Below, piece by piece: positions 42,907 through 51,982 of a DNA stretch of 64,000 bases. Positions within the stretch are counted from its first letter, which is position 1, and every line of letters begins with the position of its first letter. Under the pieces are notes generated by a model. That model was given only the letters and a program-made list of their open reading frames with translations, had not been told where the DNA came from and made no database searches. Source of the stretch: Carnobacterium sp. 17-4 (GTDB lineage Bacteria; Bacillota; Bacilli; Lactobacillales; Carnobacteriaceae); assembly GCF_000195575.1 (NCBI RefSeq), contig NC_015391.1:1480501-1544500 (forward strand), read 5' to 3'. Both the position numbers and the translations under genes were made by a program.

Positions 42907-44013
42907 ATGGTAAGTTTTGTAGAATGGGATTTTTTGACTGAGTTTGTTGAAAAAGCTTTTATGGCTTATGGGGTACCAGAAGCCGATGCGAAAATTTGTG
43001 CCGATGTTCTACTGCAGTCTGATAAAAAAGGAATTGAAAGTCATGGGGTCAATCGCTTTAAACCAATTTATGTCGATCGAATCAAGGATGGTATCCAAAA
43101 TCCAATCACTGAATTCGAAATTGTACGAGAAACCCCTACGACTGCTGTAGTTGATGGTCATGATGGTATGGGACAAGTGATTGCTCACCGTTCGATGCAA
43201 ATGGCAATTGATAAAGCTAAACAATATGGTATGGGTATGGTTGCTGTAAGAAACTCGACACATTTTGGCATTGCCGGTTATTATACTGATATGGCGGCAA
43301 ACGCTGGTTGTATCGGCATGACAGGAACAAATGCCCGCCCTTCTATTGCCCCAACATTTAGTGTACAAAATAAATTGGGTACGAATCCCTTGACTGTAAG
43401 CTTTCCAACAGATGAGGAATTTCCATTCTCACTAGACTGCGCCACTTCTATTATTCAACGAGGAAAAATTGAACTTTATGAACGTGAAGGCAAAGATACT
43501 CCAGCTGGAACCGTGATTGGACATGATGGATCTGCAATGACCGATTCGCCTACTATTTTGAAGGCTCTTCAATCTGGAGAAGCTGCTCTTGCTCCATTGG
43601 GAGGCATTGGAGAAAATCTTTCTGGTTATAAAGGATACGGTTATGCCACCATCGTTGAAGTCCTTTCTTCTGCTTTACAACAAGGGAATTTCTTAAGCTT
43701 ATTATCTGGCATTGGAGAACACGGAGAAAAAATAAAATTTCATTTAGGTCACTTCTTCATTGCCATTGATACTGAAGCATTTATGGGACTAGACAGTTTC
43801 AAAAAAATAGCCGGTGATATCATGCGTGAATTACGAGCTGCAGAAAAAGCTCCTGGTGCGGAACGAATCTATACCGCTGGTGAAAAAGAATATTTGATCT
43901 GGCAAGAGCGCAAAAAAACAGGTTTACCTGTTAGCGAACCGGTTCAAAAAGAACTGATTGCGATTCGCGATGACGCTGGATTAACAGATTACCGCTTCCC
44001 ATTTGAGCAGTAA
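42907..44013 (+). CDS. Malate/L-lactate dehydrogenase family (Ldh2/YlbC-type) oxidoreductase
   Basis: 368 residues of the Ldh2/MDH2 family, unrelated to the usual Rossmann-type malate dehydrogenase. It shows GIESHGVNRF (about 40-49, with the conserved His), VRNSTHFGIAGYY near residue 118 and GTNPLTVSFP near residue 160. These NAD(P) enzymes reduce 2-ketoacids such as oxaloacetate or pyruvate analogues. AAGGAGG lies before the ATG at 42907; the frame extends upstream without a site. Followed 11 bases later by malic enzyme, which suggests a malate-linked role. Confidence 0.87.
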   Translation: MVSFVEWDFLTEFVEKAFMAYGVPEADAKICADVLLQSDKKGIESHGVNRFKPIYVDRIKDGIQNPITEFEIVRETPTTAVVDGHDGMGQVIAHRSMQMAIDKAKQYGMGMVAVRNSTHFGIAGYYTDMAANAGCIGMTGTNARPSIAPTFSVQNKLGTNPLTVSFPTDEEFPFSLDCATSIIQRGKIELYEREGKDTPAGTVIGHDGSAMTDSPTILKALQSGEAALAPLGGIGENLSGYKGYGYATIVEVLSSALQQGNFLSLLSGIGEHGEKIKFHLGHFFIAIDTEAFMGLDSFKKIAGDIMRELRAAEKAPGAERIYTAGEKEYLIWQERKKTGLPVSEPVQKELIAIRDDAGLTDYRFPFEQ

Positions 44014-44024
44014 AGGAGATTCCT

Positions 44025-45197
44025 ATGGATAATAAAAAAGAAGCCTTAGCGAAACATTATGAATGGAATGGAAAATTTGAAATCAATAGCCGGGTACCGT
44101 TAAATACTCGTGAAGATCTAGCACTTGCCTATACTCCAGGCGTAGCGGAAGCATGCTTAGCCATTGAAGAAAATCCAGATAAAGCTTATGAACTAACACG
44201 TAAAAACAATCTGGTTGCTGTCATTACAAATGGAACTGCAGTACTTGGTTTAGGTTCTATCGGCCCCACAGCTTCTATGCCAGTAATGGAAGGCAAATGC
44301 GTGTTGTTTAAATCTTTTGCAGATATTGATGCCTTTCCAATTGCTATACAATCAAAAGATGTGGACACCATTGTTCAAACCATCGAGCAGATTGGGAACA
44401 GTTTTGGCGGGATCAATCTTGAAGATATCGCAGCTCCTGAATGTTTTGAAGTTGAGCGCCGCTTGAAGGCTTCACTGGATATTCCCGTTTTTCATGATGA
44501 CCAACACGGTACCGCTATCGTCGTTGCAGCCGGATTGATCAATGCTTTAAAATTAGTTGATAAATCTTTCGAAACGATTAAAGTTGTTGTCAATGGAGCA
44601 GGATCAGCCGGGATTGCTGTCGCAAAACACCTATTAAACTTCGGTGTTCGCAATTTAATTTTAACCGATAAACATGGTATTTTAGCAAATGATACTCCTA
44701 ACTTAAACAATGAACAGCAACACATGACCAACGTTACCAATTTGACGAACCAGCATGGTAACTTGAGCCATGCGTTACAAGACGCGGATGTTTTTATAGG
44801 TGTCTCAGCCGCACATATCTTAAAACCAGAAATGATTCAGAACATGAAGTCAGATCCGATTATTTTTGCCATGGCAAACCCTGTACCAGAAATCATGCCT
44901 GACTTGGCAATTGAAGCTGGTGTTGCTGTTATAGGAACCGGTCGCAGTGATTTTCCTAACCAAGTTAATAATGTCTTAGCTTTTCCTGGAATCTTTAAAG
45001 GCGCACTTAGCGTTCGAGCTTCCGATATCAACGAGGCTATGAAAGTAGCTGCCTCCCATGCGATTGCTTCCCTTATTGCCGCTGATGAATTAAGAGTAGA
45101 TTACGTCATTCCTGATGCTTTAGACCCACGAGTCTGTCCTGCCGTTACTAAAGCCGTTAAAGAAGCTGCTATTAAGACAAGAGTTAATCGAATTTAG
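44025..45197 (+). CDS. NAD-dependent malic enzyme
   Basis: 390 residues, the short bacterial form without the phosphotransacetylase domain. Motifs: [11 protein letters not shown] near residue 35, the lysine-containing stretch [16 protein letters not shown] near residue 88, [19 protein letters not shown] near residue 155, nucleotide-binding [14 protein letters not shown] near residue 190 and [10 protein letters not shown] near residue 280. It decarboxylates malate to pyruvate with reduction of NAD(P). AAAGGAG site. The substrate is expected to enter through a carrier encoded elsewhere. Confidence 0.93.
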   Translation: MDNKKEALAKHYEWNGKFEINSRVPLNTREDLALAYTPGVAEACLAIEENPDKAYELTRKNNLVAVITNGTAVLGLGSIGPTASMPVMEGKCVLFKSFADIDAFPIAIQSKDVDTIVQTIEQIGNSFGGINLEDIAAPECFEVERRLKASLDIPVFHDDQHGTAIVVAAGLINALKLVDKSFETIKVVVNGAGSAGIAVAKHLLNFGVRNLILTDKHGILANDTPNLNNEQQHMTNVTNLTNQHGNLSHALQDADVFIGVSAAHILKPEMIQNMKSDPIIFAMANPVPEIMPDLAIEAGVAVIGTGRSDFPNQVNNVLAFPGIFKGALSVRASDINEAMKVAASHAIASLIAADELRVDYVIPDALDPRVCPAVTKAVKEAAIKTRVNRI

Positions 45198-45259
45198 GCT
45201 CTCTCCTATTTTGTCGTGTTTAAAGAAGTAGAACTGGCAACTAATCATTTTTACTAAAT

Positions 45260-45306
45260 AAAGAGCTAATACTTGAAGATCAATAATCTTCAGGTATTAG
45301 CTCTTT
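45260..45306. terminator. Bidirectional terminator between malic enzyme and the cyclotransferase gene
   Basis: Stem AAAGAGCTAATACTTGAAGAT pairs with ATCTTCAGGTATTAGCTCTTT around a short loop. It closes both convergent operons. Confidence 0.85.
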
Positions 45307-45335
45307 ATTTTATAGATTTATATAGTTGACTTAAA

Positions 45336-45803
45336 TTAACTTAAGCTTTCTCTAAATTCTCTCGGTCTCCAAATACCATCTTTCATTAATTCCGTTTGTT
45401 TATAAAATAATGAGTCGTTTTCCATTCGATACAGATAAACAAGAGCCTTTTTCGCTACAAATGTTTTAGACTGTTCTTGCCATACTTCAACCATCACTTC
45501 TCTGCGTTCGTATTCGTTATCCGGATGATCTACTCCAATGTAACCTTCTAATACATCTAGATTTGATAATGTTGATTCAAAGTCCAATAATTCAAAAACT
45601 TCTCCATATACCCATTCTGTATTGAATTTTTCAACCAAAAGAGCAGGATATCCTTTATAAGGCATATCATAAAGACTACCTTTTATACGAGCACGGTTCG
45701 GTGTGGAACTGAGTACATTACCATCTAGATAACGTTTATAATTAAATTCACCAGCTCTTAAACTACCATAAACAAAAACTGGAAGGATACTTTCAAGCTG
45801 CAT
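45336..45803 (-). CDS. Gamma-glutamylcyclotransferase (AIG2-like) family protein
   Basis: About 155 residues with the family start LPVFVYGSLRAGEFNYKRYL and the VYGEVFEL...LSNLDVLEGYIG segment, which holds the conserved Glu near residue 80. Members release 5-oxoproline (pyroglutamate) from gamma-glutamyl amines or act on other gamma-glutamyl compounds. The ATG at 45803 lies just after the pcp stop, 12-14 bases from AGGAGG; a GTG at 45818 overlaps that site and is less likely. It is the last gene of the DUF969-DUF979-pcp operon, where 5-oxoproline chemistry is a common theme. Confidence 0.82.
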   Translation of the reverse strand: MQLESILPVFVYGSLRAGEFNYKRYLDGNVLSSTPNRARIKGSLYDMPYKGYPALLVEKFNTEWVYGEVFELLDFESTLSNLDVLEGYIGVDHPDNEYERREVMVEVWQEQSKTFVAKKALVYLYRMENDSLFYKQTELMKDGIWRPREFRESLS

Positions 45804-45804
45804 C

Positions 45805-46452
45805 TTAGTGAATTGCACCTCCTATTTCTTTTAAATCTTCTTTACCTTCAAAATCAACTATTGCTTCAATTGCAGCTGTTAAACCTTTCGTCATATCAGT
45901 TAAACTCATAAAGGGTTGATTTGCTTTATCTACTACCTGTTCAGGAATGAAAGGGACATGGATAAATCCTCCTTTAATAGTTGGATATTGAGTATCAATC
46001 AAATACTGAACTTGATACATAATATGATTGCAGACAAATGTTCCTGCTGTGTTTGAAACAGCTCCTGGCAGACCAACTGCTTTAATTGCTGTTACCATTG
46101 CTTTAACTGGTAACTGAGTAAAATAAGCTGCTTTTCCTTGTTGTTGGACTGCTTCATCAATCGGTTGATTGCCTTCATTATCTGGTATACGAGCATCATC
46201 CACATTGATCGCCACACGTTCAGGAGTCAATGCAAAACGCCCTCCAGCTTGTCCAATATTTAGAACTACATCTGGTTGAAATTCTTTAATGGCTACTTTA
46301 ACTACTTCAGCTGATTTGCCAAATACTGTTGGAATTTCTATTTTTTTTATTTCTGCACCTTTAATCGTATTTGCTAAACCTTTGACAGCTTCTAGAGCTG
46401 GATTGATTTTCTCTCCACCAAATGGGTCAAATCCTGTTACTAAAATTTTCAT
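45805..46452 (-). CDS. pcp: Pyrrolidone-carboxylate peptidase (pyroglutamyl peptidase I)
   Basis: 215 residues, the normal length. The catalytic Glu78 is in [17 protein letters not shown], Cys141 in [14 protein letters not shown], and His165 in [12 protein letters not shown], matching the C15 peptidase family. It removes N-terminal pyroglutamate from peptides in the cytoplasm. GAGGAGCACG precedes the ATG. It lies between a two-gene membrane transporter-like pair and the cyclotransferase-like gene. Confidence 0.95.
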   Translation of the reverse strand: MKILVTGFDPFGGEKINPALEAVKGLANTIKGAEIKKIEIPTVFGKSAEVVKVAIKEFQPDVVLNIGQAGGRFALTPERVAINVDDARIPDNEGNQPIDEAVQQQGKAAYFTQLPVKAMVTAIKAVGLPGAVSNTAGTFVCNHIMYQVQYLIDTQYPTIKGGFIHVPFIPEQVVDKANQPFMSLTDMTKGLTAAIEAIVDFEGKEDLKEIGGAIH

Positions 46453-46537
46453 GTTTTATCGTGCTCCTCTCATTTGCTCCATTAATTATAATAATTTAAC
46501 ATAACTGATTTCATATAGCAAAATTACCAATTTTTAT

Positions 46538-47461
46538 TTAAAATGCCCAGAAGTACATTAATGCAATATGTACCACAATCATACTTATAGCAAGTGGTGC
46601 TTGTTCTTTAATAACACCATTCAAATTTTTCATTTCCAACAATGCAGCTGGCAAAGCATTGAAATTAGCAGCCATAGGTGTTAATAACGTACCACAGAAA
46701 CCTGCAGTCATTGCTAATGCTCCTGCAATTACAGGGTCGCCTCCTTGCGCAATAACAAAAGGAATTCCTATTCCGGCTGTAATAACAGTAAATGCAGCAA
46801 ATCCATTACCCATGATCATTGTGAAAATAACCATACCTAACACGTATGCACTAACACCTAATAAACGATTGCCTTCTGGTATAAAAGTTGAAACTCCACT
46901 AGCAATGACATCCCCCACACCAGCTGCTGTAAATATAACGCCTAAAGCAGCTAGTAGTTGTGGCAAAACACCAGTGGTTCCTACTTGTTGGATCATGCGG
47001 TCGCCTTCTTCCAAAACCATTAACGGTTTTGATTTAGTGAGATATATGGCAATAATTAATGAAACAACTGCTCCGATACCAATACCTACTTGCCCTCCAA
47101 GAGGTGTAAATTGCGCAATAGGCACAGCTACTACCGCTAAAGTGATCACAGGTATAAAAATTTTATTACCTAAACGATTACTAGCTTCTAAGGCTTTATC
47201 TTCATCCACAGTTTTAACTTCACCTAGACGTACTTGTTTAAATAATGTTAGTATTCCCATTACCATAATTAACATTCCATTGATCATGTCTGGTATAAAG
47301 TTCCCAAAAGCAAATACGATTCCTAATAAAAGCCAGAATAACGCCGTTCCTAATCGTGTTGGATGCTTTGCATCTCGAAAAACTTTACTAGCTGTGTAAA
47401 TCAATAACAAACCAATTACAATAAAGAAAAATTCTAGTATATTGCTTACAATGGCATCCAT
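46538..47461 (-). CDS. DUF979 membrane protein, probable transporter subunit
   Basis: 307 residues, about nine membrane segments, with sequence patterns of DUF979 (GFAAFTVITAGIGIPF near residue 220; FCGTLLTPMAANFNALPAALLEM near residue 252). Always found beside DUF969. The pair is thought to be an uptake system for pyroglutamate or pyroglutamyl peptides because it clusters with pcp or oxoprolinase genes. Here it is next to pcp, which agrees with that. GGAGGGG site. Function is inferred from neighbourhood. Confidence 0.87.
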   Translation of the reverse strand: MDAIVSNILEFFFIVIGLLLIYTASKVFRDAKHPTRLGTALFWLLLGIVFAFGNFIPDMINGMLIMVMGILTLFKQVRLGEVKTVDEDKALEASNRLGNKIFIPVITLAVVAVPIAQFTPLGGQVGIGIGAVVSLIIAIYLTKSKPLMVLEEGDRMIQQVGTTGVLPQLLAALGVIFTAAGVGDVIASGVSTFIPEGNRLLGVSAYVLGMVIFTMIMGNGFAAFTVITAGIGIPFVIAQGGDPVIAGALAMTAGFCGTLLTPMAANFNALPAALLEMKNLNGVIKEQAPLAISMIVVHIALMYFWAF

Positions 47462-47464
47462 TTA

Positions 47465-48169
47465 TTATTTCCCCTCCTTTTGTGACGAAAAATTGGTTTT
47501 ATTTCCATATTTTTTTTGCATTTTCCGATCAAATATAACATTGGATCCAGCTACCATAACCAACATAATTAGAGCAATTGGAATAGAAGCTTGAGCAATA
47601 GCTACCGCTGAAACATCATAGCCTAAAGATTCCATAGTACCAGCAATTAACAAAACACCAGCTGCCGCGATAAATGTATTTTGAGCAAAAAAGTTACCAT
47701 AATTATCTGTAGCTGCCGAACGTGCTTTAAGACGTTCTATATCTTCATCACTGATTTCACCATATTTTGTTTTAGCTGCTGCTTGAGTCATCGGCTCAAC
47801 TAATGGGCGAATAAACTGTGTTTGGCCTTGGACGCGTACAGAAAAGAATCCTGCTAATTCACGAATCAACATATACAAAGACAGGAATCGACCTGGCGTT
47901 AGCCCCCTCATCTTCTCAATCAATTTAACAGCTTGTTGACGTAATCCAAATCGTTCTGTTAAACCAATCATAGGGAGTGTTAGTAAAAATAATGTTACTA
48001 GTCGGTTAGAAACAAACGCTTCTCCTAATAAAGCTAAAAAATCTGTAAATGAAATTCCAGAAACTAGAGCCGTAGCTAATGCTGCAAGCAATACAACCGC
48101 AATAGTATCAAATTTAAAAACAAAACCGACAACAATAATTAAAATCCCAATTAACTTTATGATTTCCAT
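47465..48169 (-). CDS. DUF969 membrane protein, probable transporter subunit
   Basis: About 234 residues with several membrane segments and the DUF969 signature FLLTLPMIGLTERFGLRQQA (about 60-80) and TDNYGNFFAQNTFIAAAGVLLI near residue 160. It is first in the operon and separated from DUF979 by three bases. I use the ATG at 48169, although a longer frame opens at 48187; the ribosome site is only a weak GGGTGGG. Partner of DUF979 in a putative pyroglutamyl-compound importer. Confidence 0.87.
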   Translation of the reverse strand: MEIIKLIGILIIVVGFVFKFDTIAVVLLAALATALVSGISFTDFLALLGEAFVSNRLVTLFLLTLPMIGLTERFGLRQQAVKLIEKMRGLTPGRFLSLYMLIRELAGFFSVRVQGQTQFIRPLVEPMTQAAAKTKYGEISDEDIERLKARSAATDNYGNFFAQNTFIAAAGVLLIAGTMESLGYDVSAVAIAQASIPIALIMLVMVAGSNVIFDRKMQKKYGNKTNFSSQKEGK

Positions 48170-48208
48170 AAACCCACCCATTTTCACTTATTTTTTAATG
48201 CTTTTTTA

Positions 48209-48237
48209 ATTGTATACACATTTTAAAAAAGTTGCAA
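48209..48237 (-). promoter_or_regulatory. Promoter of the DUF969 operon
   Basis: -35 TTGCAA (48237-48232), 17-base spacer, -10 TACAAT (48214-48209). Confidence 0.75.
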
Positions 48238-48302
48238 CTTTATTTTGTGATAAATAAAGCTAACTAATTTCCCAAGCTGTTTTATCTACTTTTTGGTATA
48301 TG

Positions 48303-48337
48303 GAAAACCGTCCCTTAAAAAAATAAGGAACGGTTTT
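48303..48337 (-). terminator. Hairpin after the small protein gene at 48375
   Basis: Stem GAAAACCGT.CC / GG.ACGGTTTTC with an AT-rich loop, between that gene and the DUF969 promoter. Confidence 0.65.
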
Positions 48338-48374
48338 CTCAGTAATAAAAAATAGTTAAACTTAATTTAAATAT

Positions 48375-48665
48375 TCAATAGTTATCACTTGACCAGTTAT
48401 TTGCCTTATAAGCATTCACCATGTTTTGATTGTGTTCATCTGTCGCATAATTCATTTCTATCGGTCTTAAATGGATAGCAACCGTCTGCTCCACTTCATT
48501 GTCATCTACTGAAATCACTTCTATTTCATCGGGATCTACAAACATAGAATCTTTGATAAAATCGCCTTCTTGAGGAATATTAGAAGATTCAAAAAGTTTT
48601 TGCAACGTAATTACTTTCTCATTAGGGGTTTTTACATGAATCGTACGATAAAGTGTCAATTTCAT
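48375..48665 (-). CDS. Small hypothetical protein
   Basis: 96 residues, acidic, soluble, no motif I recognise. It starts MKLTLYRTIHVKTPNEKVITL and has a central VDPDEIEVISVDDNEVEQ. A strong TTGGAGGAAAG site supports the ATG, and it ends in its own terminator, so it is probably a real single-gene unit. Function unknown. Confidence 0.72.
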   Translation of the reverse strand: MKLTLYRTIHVKTPNEKVITLQKLFESSNIPQEGDFIKDSMFVDPDEIEVISVDDNEVEQTVAIHLRPIEMNYATDEHNQNMVNAYKANNWSSDNY

Positions 48666-48721
48666 TTTCTTTCCTCCAAAATTTCTGTCTTTACCTAAAT
48701 CATATCACACCTTTAGAAACT

Positions 48722-48839
48722 GAACGAATAGAACACTCAAAGAACAGGCTAAACTAAAGACATATACTTACTATTTTGGACATACAAGTCCTTATTATAA
48801 GTTTTTTTGTCCACTTCTCTACCATTTGGGTATTCGTTC
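48722..48839. repeat. Intergenic element bounded by GAACGAATA / TATTCGTTC
   Basis: A 9-bp perfect inverted repeat (48722-48730 and 48831-48839) flanks about 100 bases that include a GGACATACAAGTCC hairpin and a TTTGTCC arm like the units at 10976 and 30068. Noncoding. Confidence 0.4.
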
Positions 48840-48863
48840 TTTAAGCCTCTATCCGTTATAACC

Positions 48864-49577
48864 TTAACTTTTAAACTGACTTAGTTTTTCTTGTATAGTC
48901 TCGATATGTAGTTGCTTTGTTTTGTCATCAGCATGCATAAAAGGTTTAAGTACTTGAAAATGGGCTTTTATATCCTCTGAAGTTAATTTAGGTGCAGTAT
49001 TTCTTAAATCTCTTTTCAATCTATTTCTCATTTGATTTCGTTTCATAACAGAGACATTAGGACTAGTTACTGTAATTTTCTTTAATTCACAATTATTGCT
49101 GAAAATGATATACGACTGCATCAATGATTCATCAGTAATATCCAAAACTTCTTTTAATGCTTTAACATGTCCTTTATTTTGCCAAATAGGGTTGAAAAAT
49201 TTGAATTTCTTTTTGTTTGGAAAAGTTTGCGTCCAATTACGATATTTTTCATCACCAAATATCCATCCACTGTAATTTTTTGATTCTATAACAAAGATAC
49301 CAAAATTTGTAAACATTACTAAATCAATTTCAGTCGTACTACCATCTTCTTTAGGAATATAAAGATTCGTTAATATTAATTTTGTCCCCTTTATTTTTTC
49401 AAGAGTACGATAAATATTGTATTCACCCATATTTCCTTTATTAAAAAAAGTTTGCCAAAATGTGTGATTACTTGCACGTTGGTAATCTGAATTATTAAAA
49501 TCTAAATAACTTTTTAAGATTACCATACCAAACACTATAATATATATACCAAATAACATTCCCATAAGTTCTACCAT
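48864..49577 (-). CDS. NERD-domain protein with N-terminal membrane segment
   Basis: About 237 residues: a membrane segment (about 2-22, LMGMLFGIYIIVFGMVIL), then a NERD (nuclease-related) domain around residues 55-150. The domain has GEYNIYRTLE, LTNLYIP.EDGSTTEIDLVMFTNFGIFVIESKNYSGWIFG, with the acidic and lysine residues (EID, ESKN) of restriction-type nucleases. A basic helical end follows. Role unknown; NERD proteins are linked to DNA processing. The start is uncertain: the frame opens at 49622, ATG 49595 is inside a GGAGG, and I chose 49577 (GGAGG 11 bases upstream). Confidence 0.75.
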   Translation of the reverse strand: MVELMGMLFGIYIIVFGMVILKSYLDFNNSDYQRASNHTFWQTFFNKGNMGEYNIYRTLEKIKGTKLILTNLYIPKEDGSTTEIDLVMFTNFGIFVIESKNYSGWIFGDEKYRNWTQTFPNKKKFKFFNPIWQNKGHVKALKEVLDITDESLMQSYIIFSNNCELKKITVTSPNVSVMKRNQMRNRLKRDLRNTAPKLTSEDIKAHFQVLKPFMHADDKTKQLHIETIQEKLSQFKS

Positions 49578-49664
49578 TAAATTTATATCCTCCATATTTC
49601 TAAATAATTGTTTATACTTCATTCATCATACCCTAAATCTAGCAAATTAATAATGAACGATTAA

Positions 49665-49713
49665 ACAAAAAAAAGATATTTAAGAATAAATTCTTAAATA
49701 CCTTTTTTGTTTA
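49665..49713 (-). terminator. Terminator after the DeoR gene
   Basis: Stem AAAAAAGGTATTTAAGAATT / ATTCTTAAATATCTTTTTT, T-rich on the minus strand. Confidence 0.8.
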
Positions 49714-49738
49714 ATCTATAAGTACCTAATAATAAAAA

Positions 49739-50476
49739 TCAGCAGATTAATTGCTTAAGATTCTTTTCAATTGATTCATCTCTTTCGTTCGTAATGAGAA
49801 CTGAATCTGATAAAGGTGCAATCGAGGACATATAGACCTCATGGAATTTGCTAGAATCACAAACAAAGTAAACTTCTTGCGATTTTTCGATTACTTTTCT
49901 TTTCTTAAGTGCCTCACTCAAATCAGGGGTAGTATAGCCAAATTTACTATCCACTCCGTTTGCACCAATAAAAGCACGATCAAAATTAAAATAATCAATA
50001 TTTTGCACGGTCAAATCGCCTTTAAGTGAATTGTTTGTGAAATTAACAAAACCACCAAGAGAATAGACTTGCGCTTCAACATCTTGAAGAGGAATTTTGA
50101 AATTCGTAACTGAAGTAATCAAGGTTATTTTTTTCTTTACTAATTCTAATAGTAATTCTTCACCAGTTGATCCTGAGTCCACATATATAGTCTCACCAAA
50201 CTTAACTTCTTTAACCGCTAATAAGGCAATTTCTTTTTTCTCATTGCGATTTAAAGTCGTTCTTTTTGTAATTGGAACATCTGTAGAACGGGAAAATAGT
50301 TTTGCGGCACCGCCAGGCAATACTGTTACGTGACCTGCTCTCTCTAAATCTTTTAAGTCACGTCGAATAGTAGAAACCGATACGCCAGATAATACATTTT
50401 GTAATTCATCCAGTATAACAATATCTTGTTCGTTTAGTTTTTGTAAGATTGCTTTTTTTCTCTCATACGGAATCAT
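49739..50476 (-). CDS. DeoR-family transcriptional regulator
   Basis: About 245 residues with the DeoR helix-turn-helix (ERKKAILQKLNEQDIVILDELQNVLSGVSVSTIRRDLKDLE) and a DeoRC sugar-phosphate sensor domain (IYVDSGSTGEELL near residue 90, FIGANGVD near residue 155). GAGGTGTG precedes the ATG at 50476. It follows the PTS gene of the allose-like cassette but a strong terminator lies between them. It is a likely second regulator of that cassette; the effector is unknown. Confidence 0.88.
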   Translation of the reverse strand: MIPYERKKAILQKLNEQDIVILDELQNVLSGVSVSTIRRDLKDLERAGHVTVLPGGAAKLFSRSTDVPITKRTTLNRNEKKEIALLAVKEVKFGETIYVDSGSTGEELLLELVKKKITLITSVTNFKIPLQDVEAQVYSLGGFVNFTNNSLKGDLTVQNIDYFNFDRAFIGANGVDSKFGYTTPDLSEALKKRKVIEKSQEVYFVCDSSKFHEVYMSSIAPLSDSVLITNERDESIEKNLKQLIC

Positions 50477-50493
50477 TATAAACACACCTCAGT

Positions 50494-50541
50494 AAAAAAA
50501 ATTTGTCACCTTATCATTTCATATAAATGACCAGGTGACAA
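50494..50541 (-). terminator. Terminator between the PTS EIIBC and DeoR genes
   Basis: TTGTCACCT / AGGTGACAA outer stem with further pairing, followed by eight T residues on the minus strand. Confidence 0.85.
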
Positions 50542-50569
50542 GCTTTTATAACTATTATCGTGAATTATT

Positions 50570-51952
50570 TTAGTTTTTGATTAATTTTTCATCTATTCTT
50601 GTAACAAAGTACGAAATAACAGCTGCTACAACTAATGAAATAACCAGACCAATCATTGCATTAATGAAGTTTGATGGATTCTCACCCACAAATGCAGGGA
50701 AAGTAGTAACGCTTCCAAAAACAAATGCATTTGCGTATACGTTAGTCAAACCTAGGTATGCTCCACCTACTGCACCACCAATAATTTGTGCTAAGAACAA
50801 TTTTTTATTTTTAAGCAATAAACCAAACACAGTTGGTTCAATAATTGCTGATAATGCGATTGTGACCATACCAGTAATTGAAAAACTTCTAATATCAGAA
50901 TCTTTTGCTTTTAGAAGGACACCTAATGCTGTACCAATCGTTGCGAAGTTACATGCAAAGGTAAACGGTACGATGTAATCCATACCATAAGTCGCAATGT
51001 TATTGATCATGATTGGGTTAACTGCCCAGTGAATGCCTAAACTAACTAGAACAGACCAGCCGCCACCGACCACGATTCCGGCAAGAATACTGCTTCTTGC
51101 AATCAACCAGTTAACTACACTTCCAATTGCTTCCCCACCATAAACGCCTAAAGGACCAATTACGATAATTGTCAACGGTACCATAATTACTATTGATATT
51201 AAAGGCAATACAACTAGTTTAAGTGTTTCTGGAATCACCTTGTCGAGCCATTTGTACAGGTATGAGAAAATCCAGATAGATAAAATGATTGGGACCACTG
51301 TTGAATTATAATTCATTAATACAGTTGGAATACCTAAGAACGTGGTTGTCGCTCCATTACCAACATCACCTAGTAAGGCAATAAAATCAGGATGCAATAA
51401 CGCCGCACCAATTAACGCTGAAATATAGATATCTGCCCCAAATCTTCTTGCTGAAGTAAAGGCAAGTAACACTGGTAAGAAATAAAACACGGTCATTGAA
51501 GCCGCTGACAAAATTTGGTAAGTCCCACTTGCTTCACTTAACCAACCTAACTGAACCAATAATAAAAGTAACCCTCTCAAAATACCTGAACCAGCTAATG
51601 CTGGTAGCAAAGGTGCAAAAATACCTGAAATAGCTGAGAAAACGGATCCAATTATGCCTTGCGCTGATCTATCACCTTTTTCTGAATTAGTTGCTTTAGT
51701 CTCACCAACTAATTCTTCTATTTCAGCATACAATTTTGGTACATTCGTTCCAATTAGGATTTGATATTGTCCAGCTTTGTTGATGACGTTAACAACGCCA
51801 TCAACTTTTTCTATTGCTGCTGTATCTGCTTTAGAAATATCCCTTAAGTTAAACCGTAATCTAGTAGCACAATGAGTCATGCCAGAGATATTTTCTTTCC
51901 CTCCAATAAGGTTTATTATATCTTTAGCACCATCTTTATAATTCATTACCAT
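50570..51952 (-). CDS. PTS EIIBC, beta-glucoside family, allose-cassette type
   Basis: 460 residues. EIIB domain first, with the phosphocysteine in GMTHCATRLRFNL (about residue 28), then an EIIC domain of ten membrane segments (about 105-455). There is no EIIA domain. AGAGG and GTGAGG precede the ATG at 51952. It follows the TIM-barrel epimerase gene and would import the sugar as a 6-phosphate for the RpiB/Rpe-like enzymes. The set fits the Listeria monocytogenes allose cassette, so D-allose or a related sugar is the best guess. Confidence 0.85.
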   Translation of the reverse strand: MVMNYKDGAKDIINLIGGKENISGMTHCATRLRFNLRDISKADTAAIEKVDGVVNVINKAGQYQILIGTNVPKLYAEIEELVGETKATNSEKGDRSAQGIIGSVFSAISGIFAPLLPALAGSGILRGLLLLLVQLGWLSEASGTYQILSAASMTVFYFLPVLLAFTSARRFGADIYISALIGAALLHPDFIALLGDVGNGATTTFLGIPTVLMNYNSTVVPIILSIWIFSYLYKWLDKVIPETLKLVVLPLISIVIMVPLTIIVIGPLGVYGGEAIGSVVNWLIARSSILAGIVVGGGWSVLVSLGIHWAVNPIMINNIATYGMDYIVPFTFACNFATIGTALGVLLKAKDSDIRSFSITGMVTIALSAIIEPTVFGLLLKNKKLFLAQIIGGAVGGAYLGLTNVYANAFVFGSVTTFPAFVGENPSNFINAMIGLVISLVVAAVISYFVTRIDEKLIKN

Positions 51953-51982
51953 ATTTCCTCACACCTCTTTTTTTTATTGAGA

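Noticed and set aside
43009-43368. 119-codon minus-strand open frame
   Set aside because: Opposite the Ldh2-family dehydrogenase gene and lacks a start signal.
46659-47399. 246-codon plus-strand open frame
   Set aside because: It lies fully opposite the DUF979 gene, is rich in Pro/Ile/Thr from antisense membrane codons, and has no ribosome site.
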